Source of the DNA: CAVTYH01 sp963773875
Lineage (GTDB): Bacteria > Planctomycetota > Planctomycetia > Pirellulales > JADZDJ01
Reading direction: 5' to 3'
DNA: 64,000 nucleotides
NCBI GenBank assembly: GCA_963773875.1
Contig: CAVZCV010000010.1
Location: forward strand, 248,001 to 312,000
The notes under the pieces are model-generated. The model saw only the letters and a program-made list of their open reading frames with translations. It did not search any database and was not told the DNA's origin. Positions 58,478-64,000 of the stretch are shown here, piece after piece. Position 1 is the first letter of the stretch. Each line of letters opens with the position of its first letter. The translations under genes were made by a program, and so were the position numbers.

Positions 58478-60460
58478 CTAAACCATCTTCAAATCGCCGT
58501 TCCAGCGCACAAATCCTTCCAGCGCGGCGTACTCGGCCAGTCCCAATTTGTCGTACAGCCGCGCAGTTTCCGCATTTCGGGCTTCGGCGCGTTGCCAGAA
58601 TTCACGTAGATCGGCGCCTGGAAACAGCGCTCTATCTTTTTGCGATTGATGTTTGAAGATCGCATTCCGCTTGCGGCGAACTTCATCGGGACTGAGCGGC
58701 ACAGCCATTTCAATTTCGTGTGGCTCCCATTCCTGCCACGCGCCGCGATAGAGCCAAACTTCGCAGTTATTGAACCACGCCTCATATTTCACGCGCTGGC
58801 ATGCTTGTAGCACCGCGCTTAAACAAACGCGATGCGTGCCGTGCGGATCCGATAGATCGCCTGCTGCATAAATTTGATTTGGCTTAATTTCCTGCAAAAG
58901 ATCGAGGCAAATTTGCACGTCGGCTTCGCTTAGCGGTTTCTTCTTCACGCGGCCGGTCTCATAAAACGGCATATCTAAAAAGTGCAGCCGCTGAGGTGAA
59001 ATGCCGCAACAGCGCCCGGCCGCCCGCGCTTCGCCGCGGCGAATGAGTGCTTTGATTTTCTGCACTTCGTCTGTGTCGACCTGGCCAGCTCGTTTGCTGC
59101 GGAGCGTTTCGAGAATGCGGTGCAGAATTCCACGCGTGCGGCCCGGTTCGATCCCATGAAGTTCGTCGAAGGCACAGGCGAATTCGCTGTAGCGGATGGC
59201 ATCGTCATCGAACACGGCAATGTTGCCGGACGTCTGATAAGCGACGTGCACTTCATGCCCCTGATCGACAAGTCGAATCAGTGTACCACCCATGGAGATT
59301 ACGTCGTCATCCGGATGCGGCGAGAAAATCATTATGCGCTTCGGAAAGATGTCGTCGTGCGGATGCGGCCGGTCGCCGGGCTGCTTTTCGCGCGCCGGTT
59401 TCCCGCCTGGCCAACCGGAAATGGTGCTCTGCATTTTCCGGAATACGCGCAGATTGATGGAATAGACAGGTCCTTGCGCTGCGAGCAAATCTTGCAGACC
59501 CTGTTCGTTGTAATCCTCGTCGGTCAGCTTCAGTACTGGTTTGTTCAAATGCAGCGCGAGCCAGATGACGGCTTTGCGAATCTTCGCTTCGTCCCACGCC
59601 ACGGGCCCAAGCCGCCAAGGCGATCGAGATCGGGTCAGTGCTGCAGCCGCCGCCTCGTCGAGCAGAATTTCGGCGCTAGGATGTTCCTGTAGAAACGTAG
59701 CCGGAATCGCCGGCGTGACTTCGCCTTCAACAGCCCTCGCGATGATTTCCGCTTTGTGCTCGCCGAACGCCAGCATTAGCAGCCGGCGCACATCGAGAAT
59801 TGTGCCCACACCCATGGTAACGGCATGCCGTGGTACGAACTCTTCGCCGAAGAAATCGCTGGCGGCGTCGCGCCGCGTAACTTTGTCGAGCGTAATCAAT
59901 CGCGTGCGGGTATTCCGCCCTGAACCGGGCTCATTGAATCCGACATGTCCGGTGCGGCCGATCCCAAGCAGCTGAATGTCGATGCCACCCGCTTCGACGA
60001 TTTGCTCTTCGTAGCGGCGGCAGAAAACCTGAATCGCCTCTGATGCGATCGTTCCATCCGGAATATGAATGTTCGCTCGATCAATGTTGATGTGATCGAA
60101 TAGATGTTCCCGCATGAACCGGACATAACTTTGCAGTTCGTCCGGCTGCATCGGAAAGTATTCGTCCAGATTGAACGTGAGCACGTTGTGGAATGACAGC
60201 CCTTCTTCGCGATGCAACCGGATCAGCTCCGCATAGACAGCTACGGGCGAACTACCCGTCGCTAACCCCAGTACGCAATTTCTTCCCGCTTCTTGCCGGC
60301 TTCGGATGAGGTAGGCGATTTCCGCGGCAGCGGCAACGCTCGCGTCGCGCGCATGGTGGAACACTCGGCAAGGGAGTCGTTCGGGCTCAGCAGATTCATT
60401 CGCGGTCGAACGTTGGAGCATGAGCAGTTCGTATAGCGCGGAGAGTGAGTCATCCCCCAA
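58478..60460 (-). CDS. nagB: Glucosamine-6-phosphate deaminase - PIG-L deacetylase fusion
   Basis: 660 residues in one frame. Residues about 30-290 are NagB-like: LGLATGSSPVAVYAELIRLH, the Asp of TFNLDEYFP, and the catalytic-loop GRTGHVGFNEPGSG. This half converts glucosamine-6-phosphate to fructose-6-phosphate and ammonia. Residues about 375-650 are a PIG-L/LmbE-type Zn deacetylase (FSPHPDDDVISMGG; a late HGTHR ligand). The fusion, known in Bacteroidetes and planctomycetes, would combine deacetylation and deamination of amino sugars. The frame opens with TTG at 60460; an ATG at 60421 is the alternative start. Gfo/Idh and isomerase genes lie just upstream. Confidence 0.88.
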   Translation of the reverse strand: MGDDSLSALYELLMLQRSTANESAEPERLPCRVFHHARDASVAAAAEIAYLIRSRQEAGRNCVLGLATGSSPVAVYAELIRLHREEGLSFHNVLTFNLDEYFPMQPDELQSYVRFMREHLFDHINIDRANIHIPDGTIASEAIQVFCRRYEEQIVEAGGIDIQLLGIGRTGHVGFNEPGSGRNTRTRLITLDKVTRRDAASDFFGEEFVPRHAVTMGVGTILDVRRLLMLAFGEHKAEIIARAVEGEVTPAIPATFLQEHPSAEILLDEAAAAALTRSRSPWRLGPVAWDEAKIRKAVIWLALHLNKPVLKLTDEDYNEQGLQDLLAAQGPVYSINLRVFRKMQSTISGWPGGKPAREKQPGDRPHPHDDIFPKRIMIFSPHPDDDVISMGGTLIRLVDQGHEVHVAYQTSGNIAVFDDDAIRYSEFACAFDELHGIEPGRTRGILHRILETLRSKRAGQVDTDEVQKIKALIRRGEARAAGRCCGISPQRLHFLDMPFYETGRVKKKPLSEADVQICLDLLQEIKPNQIYAAGDLSDPHGTHRVCLSAVLQACQRVKYEAWFNNCEVWLYRGAWQEWEPHEIEMAVPLSPDEVRRKRNAIFKHQSQKDRALFPGADLREFWQRAEARNAETARLYDKLGLAEYAALEGFVRWNGDLKMV

Positions 60461-60543
60461 ATTAAACCTTCGTCCAGGAGTCTGTCAGACTATCAAAGTT
60501 TACAAGCGGAGTGAATGAGGCGAAGCCGGCGTCGAGAAGCGGC

Positions 60544-61587
60544 TCAAACTTTTATGATTCGACCCGTGCGAATGGACTCCGCCTCCTTACGGCACAACAC
60601 AAGGGCATCGCACGCCAATTCGGCCGAGAGAATTGGAGAGGATCTGTCACTTTTAATTGAGCTCACCACTTCGCGAATTTCAGCGACAAAGCCATCAGCC
60701 GGGTCCGGCGAACCTGTTTTGGGACGCGTTACGGAGCCATTGGAACCCAACACGGTCAGCGGCATGGCCAGAATCGGCTTGCCATCAAGCACGGCAAAAT
60801 CGTATGTCAGCGTCGCTTGCTCGAAATGCAGTTCAAATCCTTGGCTGAACGACCGCCCCTTTTGCCCGGCCACACCGCCGATGGCTGATGCCACCTGCGA
60901 GTTGTTTGCGAAAATGAACTGAGTATCGACATACTCGACAACTTCGCCCCTCATCCGTCCGCGGCTAAACACAGCTTGTGGCATGCCAAACAGCAGCCGA
61001 ACAAAATGGGCATCATGAATATGCAAATCCAAGAGTGGTCCGCCGACCTCGCCGGGATTGAAGTAATTGGCGCTCCCTTTCGGTTCGGAAATGACGCGCT
61101 TGAAATGCCCTGTCAAGATTTTGCCGTATTTTCCGGTCCTTGCGGCGTGCAAAGCAAATGCGTACTCCGGAAAGAACGGGACGATGTGGCCAATCAGAAG
61201 CCGCTTTTTCGCCTTCTCCGCGGCGCTAACCATTCGCTGTGAATGAATTGCGTCCAGCGCGATTGGCTTTTCACAGAAAACATGCTTGCCCGCTTTTAGT
61301 GCAGCGACAGATGCCTCGCAGTGAAATTTCGTCGGCAAGCAAATATCGATGATGTCGACGTTCGGATCGCCAATTAGATCTTTCAAATTCTTATACGTTC
61401 GGATGCCCGATAATTCCATCTTCGCCCCTGGCGGGCCAAAGTTTCCTTGGATGCCACGCCAGTCGCCGGTCAATTTCTTTCTGTCCCGCGAAGAAATAGC
61501 CGCGACCTTTACGCCCGGAACGCGCTGGTACGCTAGATAATGCACGAGGCCCATGAACCCTATGCCCGCGATGCCAACTTTGAGCAT
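60544..61587 (-). CDS. Gfo/Idh/MocA-family oxidoreductase, cytosolic
   Basis: 347 residues. The NAD(P)-binding fold starts at once (KVGIAGIGFMGLVHYLAY). It has IDICLPTKFH and the family Lys in HVFCEKPIALD; GGPLLDLHIHDAHFVRLLFG contains the catalytic His region. It would oxidise or reduce a sugar or inositol derivative. It is separated by 2 nt from the TIM-barrel isomerase upstream, so translation is coupled. Specificity unknown. Confidence 0.9.
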   Translation of the reverse strand: MLKVGIAGIGFMGLVHYLAYQRVPGVKVAAISSRDRKKLTGDWRGIQGNFGPPGAKMELSGIRTYKNLKDLIGDPNVDIIDICLPTKFHCEASVAALKAGKHVFCEKPIALDAIHSQRMVSAAEKAKKRLLIGHIVPFFPEYAFALHAARTGKYGKILTGHFKRVISEPKGSANYFNPGEVGGPLLDLHIHDAHFVRLLFGMPQAVFSRGRMRGEVVEYVDTQFIFANNSQVASAIGGVAGQKGRSFSQGFELHFEQATLTYDFAVLDGKPILAMPLTVLGSNGSVTRPKTGSPDPADGFVAEIREVVSSIKSDRSSPILSAELACDALVLCRKEAESIRTGRIIKV

Positions 61588-61589
61588 GG

Positions 61590-62501
61590 TTATGTTTCAG
61601 CGAGAATTTTGGTCTTTAGATTTTCTAAGAGCCGCACGGCGTGTTCAATTTCCGCTCGCTGTCGAGTCGGCTCTTGCGAGAGTTCGCGTTCGATAGTGAG
61701 TGGTCCGGCATAGCCAATTTTTTTTAGCATGCGCAAAAAGGATTCCATGCTGACGTCTCCCTCGCCGAGCGGCACTTCTTGGCCCCACTCGGCACCGGGC
61801 CGCACCGCCCATTTAGCATCTTTGCAATGCACGCTGCGGACGTATGCCCCCAACTGTTCGAGCGCCTCGATGGGATTGCCAACGCCGTACAAAATCATGT
61901 TCGCCGGGTCGAAGTTGATGAACAGGTTGTCGCGCTCGACATCCTCGATAAACCGCAGCAGCACACCGGCCGGTTCTTGCCCGGTTTCCAAGTGCAAAGA
62001 TTGGCCATTCGACTTGCAGTAGTCGCAAAGATCACGGGTTGCAATCAGCAAATCGTCATAAAGCTGTGCAGTTGGATCGTGGGGTACAAAACCCAAATGA
62101 AGCGCCACAACATCGCAACTCAGTCGCTTGGAATAGTCAGCGATATTTTTCATTTGTACGACTCTAGACGGCCGGGTTTCGCTTGGCACCAGGCCGACCG
62201 TGCGAGCGACCGTTGGAATGTCGGCATAGCTCTCGCCAGCAAATCCACCAAAGACGGCCGAAATTGCAATGCTCGCTTGGCGTAGACGCGCAAGGAATCG
62301 GTCAGTCTGTTCCTCAAGTTCCATCCAGAACTCAACCTTGTCGAGCGCATCAGTGTCGCGCGATCGTTCCGTGCCGAATTGCTCCAGAATCCGCGGAGCA
62401 TGCAGTTGCAGAGTGGGCACGCCAAGCTCGCGCGCAACTTCCAGCTTCACGCCATAGCCGGCGTCGATGCTTGTAAATACGCCGAGGGGCCAAAGTTGCA
62501 T
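61590..62501 (-). CDS. Sugar phosphate isomerase/epimerase-like TIM barrel
   Basis: 303 residues, xylose-isomerase-like. Conserved metal-site motifs are LHLETGQE (Glu), LFINFDPANM (Asp), VRSVHCKDAKW (His and Asp) and GPLTIERELS (Glu). It is flanked by two Gfo/Idh genes, a frequent association in which it acts on the keto-sugar they make. Start ATG 62501. The exact substrate cannot be told. Confidence 0.88.
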   Translation of the reverse strand: MQLWPLGVFTSIDAGYGVKLEVARELGVPTLQLHAPRILEQFGTERSRDTDALDKVEFWMELEEQTDRFLARLRQASIAISAVFGGFAGESYADIPTVARTVGLVPSETRPSRVVQMKNIADYSKRLSCDVVALHLGFVPHDPTAQLYDDLLIATRDLCDYCKSNGQSLHLETGQEPAGVLLRFIEDVERDNLFINFDPANMILYGVGNPIEALEQLGAYVRSVHCKDAKWAVRPGAEWGQEVPLGEGDVSMESFLRMLKKIGYAGPLTIERELSQEPTRQRAEIEHAVRLLENLKTKILAET

Positions 62502-62547
62502 GAGATATTATTTTGCCCGAGTCTTTGCACGCTGAGCCGCCAGCGGC

Positions 62548-63843
62548 TCAAACGAACTGCGTGATGCCGGGCTTGGCGACGATCGGATCCGGCGGCAAGG
62601 CGTCAAAACTGTACTTCGGCATCGTAAAATCTTCCTGACTGTTCAGCGCTTGCTCCCAGGTGATTTGCTTACCGGTGTAGGCCGACATGCGGCCCATGAT
62701 TGCCATCAGCGTGCTACGGCACATGTACTGGCCATTGTTAATCCGATTGCCGGAGCGAATCGATGCGAAAAACTCGTCGTGCTCCTGTTGGTACATGTTC
62801 GGCGCGCTGCCGCGGTACTTCCATTTGTTCTCGCCCGTAATTTTGTGTTCCATGATCGAGGCAGTGCCTTTGGTGCCAAAGACGAAGTCGCTCACTTCAG
62901 GCGCGCAGCCGTCCATCTGTCGGCAACGGGCGAATAGTTTCTGGCCTTCCGGATATTCGTAAACCACGGCGAAGTGATCGTATATATTGCCGGCTGTTGG
63001 ATCGCGCATCTGGCGACCGCCCATGCCCAGGCACTTTGCCGGCGGCTCGTCGTGCATCGCCCACGCGGCTTTATCAAGACTGTGAATGTGCTGCTCCACA
63101 TTGTGGTCGCCGGAGAGCCAGGTGAAATACTGCCAGTTGCGCAGCTGCCACTCCATATCGCTCCATTGTGGCTGGCGACCATTGTATTTCAGCGTGCCAG
63201 TTAGGTAATTCACTTGCATGGCTACGATATCGCCAATCGCACCGTCAAAGACACGCCGAAACGTTTCGCGCTTGGCCAGATCGTAGCGATAACAAAGCCC
63301 GGAGATGATCGAAAGTTTCTTCTCCGCTGCTTCCTCGCATGTGGCCAAAACACTTCGCACGCCGGGAGCATCCGTGGAAATTGGTTTTTCCACAAAACAA
63401 TGTTTGCTTGCGGCAACAACCGCCTTTAGATGCGCGGGCCGAAAATGCGGCGGCGTGGCGAGCAGGACCACATCCACGCCCGAGTCGATCAGCTTTTGAT
63501 ACGCATCGAAGCCCGTGAACTGCCGATCCGGCGAGACATCAATCTTTTTTGATGCGTCGTCTGCCAAAGCTTTATTGATCGCCGCCAAACTGCTTTTGAT
63601 CTTCTCTGGAAACAGATCGGCCATGGCAACGAGTTTCACGTTGGCATCCGCCCGCAAAGCGTTCTCTGCTGCGCCACTGCCGCGTCCGCCGCAGCCGACG
63701 AGTCCGATTCGCAACGTGTCGTCGCTACCAGCCGCATGAGCATTGCGCGCAACCGCCAGCCCGCCGACAAGTGCACCGGCAGCGGCGCCTGAAACCTTCA
63801 AAAACTCCCGCCGCGACGAGCCGCCAGATGATGCTTCTGACAT
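62548..63843 (-). CDS. Tat-exported Gfo/Idh/MocA oxidoreductase
   Basis: 431 residues. The N-terminus SRREFLKVSGAAAGALVGGL is a twin-arginine signal, so the enzyme is exported folded with its cofactor. The Rossmann motif is RIGLVGCGGRGSGAAENA and the family Lys is in HCFVEKPIS. Later comes SGDHNVEQHIHSLDKAAWAM. ATG 63843 is chosen because it begins the Tat signal; the frame is open further upstream but without features. It is a typical planctomycete family; the partner DUF1080 gene is 17 nt upstream. Confidence 0.92.
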   Translation of the reverse strand: MSEASSGGSSRREFLKVSGAAAGALVGGLAVARNAHAAGSDDTLRIGLVGCGGRGSGAAENALRADANVKLVAMADLFPEKIKSSLAAINKALADDASKKIDVSPDRQFTGFDAYQKLIDSGVDVVLLATPPHFRPAHLKAVVAASKHCFVEKPISTDAPGVRSVLATCEEAAEKKLSIISGLCYRYDLAKRETFRRVFDGAIGDIVAMQVNYLTGTLKYNGRQPQWSDMEWQLRNWQYFTWLSGDHNVEQHIHSLDKAAWAMHDEPPAKCLGMGGRQMRDPTAGNIYDHFAVVYEYPEGQKLFARCRQMDGCAPEVSDFVFGTKGTASIMEHKITGENKWKYRGSAPNMYQQEHDEFFASIRSGNRINNGQYMCRSTLMAIMGRMSAYTGKQITWEQALNSQEDFTMPKYSFDALPPDPIVAKPGITQFV

Positions 63844-63860
63844 GGTTAGAGTCCTGTCGT

Positions 63861-64000
63861 TTAAGGCAATTCGCGGATTCGAATCTGCTTGAATTCTATC
63901 GGTGCTCCCTCTGATTCCAAGCACACATAGCCGGACGATGGATTGGCGTCATTACAGCCAGAAACCTCTTCGCCATTTACCCAAAGTCGGATCTGGCCGT
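63861..64000 (-). CDS. DUF1080-domain protein, C-terminal end (cut by window edge)
   Basis: Only the last 45 or so residues are present: GQIRLWVNGEEVSGCNDANP, then SGYVCLESEGAPIEFKQIRI and RELP. The LWVNG...GY..LESEGAPIEFK..RI pattern is the end of DUF1080 (3-keto-disaccharide hydrolase) jelly-roll domains. Its stop at 63861 is 17 nt before the Tat-Gfo/Idh start, in the same direction, so they are co-transcribed. The rest lies beyond the window. Confidence 0.8.
   Translation of the reverse strand, partial: GQIRLWVNGEEVSGCNDANPSSGYVCLESEGAPIEFKQIRIRELP

Overview
The window looks like chromosomal DNA of a planctomycete, most likely a Pirellulales-type bacterium. The evidence is the protein repertoire. 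There is an LEPR-like N-terminal motif (LEERTVLAA) on a giant surface protein and a DUF1559 prepilin-like protein. PEP-CTERM proteins carry dockerin-like repeats of the form GDFN.DG...ADIPAMLQALTDL, and there are multi-thousand-residue beta-strand-repeat (autotransporter-associated, PATR-type) proteins. DUF4139 proteins and Gfo/Idh/MocA plus DUF1080 sugar genes also fit. I saw no rRNA, tRNA, CRISPR array, recognisable transposase or phage gene.

Layout. 0-8 kb: two tandem DUF4139 exported proteins behind a sigma70-like promoter and a long leader; a HEPN-like gene overlapping a PEP-CTERM gene; an exported protein built of a duplicated unit and flanked by a near-identical 121-bp repeat. 8-17 kb: a degenerate receiver protein divergent from a LuxR regulator, an LEPR/BNR/RTX giant surface protein, and a ynbABC-like phospholipid operon. 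17-23 kb: a cupin, a small alpha/beta protein, a Cys-rich four-helix protein, a PEP-CTERM protein and a two-domain M16 peptidase. 23-32 kb: a carbohydrate block with two GH130 genes, DUF2294 proteins, a YeaQ/GlsB protein, csrA, a GT4 glycosyltransferase, an all-helical partner and a secreted GH32. 32-45 kb: mobA, a ~2180-residue PATR/PEP-CTERM protein, an aldo/keto reductase and a LamG-Ig-GH127 enzyme. 45-52 kb: an operon of small paralogous proteins, a repeat-rich gene-free stretch, a serine hydrolase, an HI0933-type flavoprotein and a eukaryote-like secreted cyclophilin. 52-64 kb: a DUF1559 protein, a second PATR/PEP-CTERM giant, a NagB-PIG-L fusion, and a sugar operon (Gfo/Idh, TIM-barrel isomerase, Tat-exported Gfo/Idh, DUF1080 at the edge).

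The genes read as a polysaccharide-degrading, heavily decorated cell. There are secreted glycosidases (GH32, GH127, DUF1080) and intracellular sugar handling (GH130, NagB-PIG-L, Gfo/Idh). There is also a large set of exported adhesin-like proteins that would need an exosortase encoded elsewhere.

Caveat: at least 23 single-base frame breaks, many in short homopolymers, interrupt otherwise intact genes. I treat these as probable sequencing or assembly indels and give each such gene as one feature with the break position.
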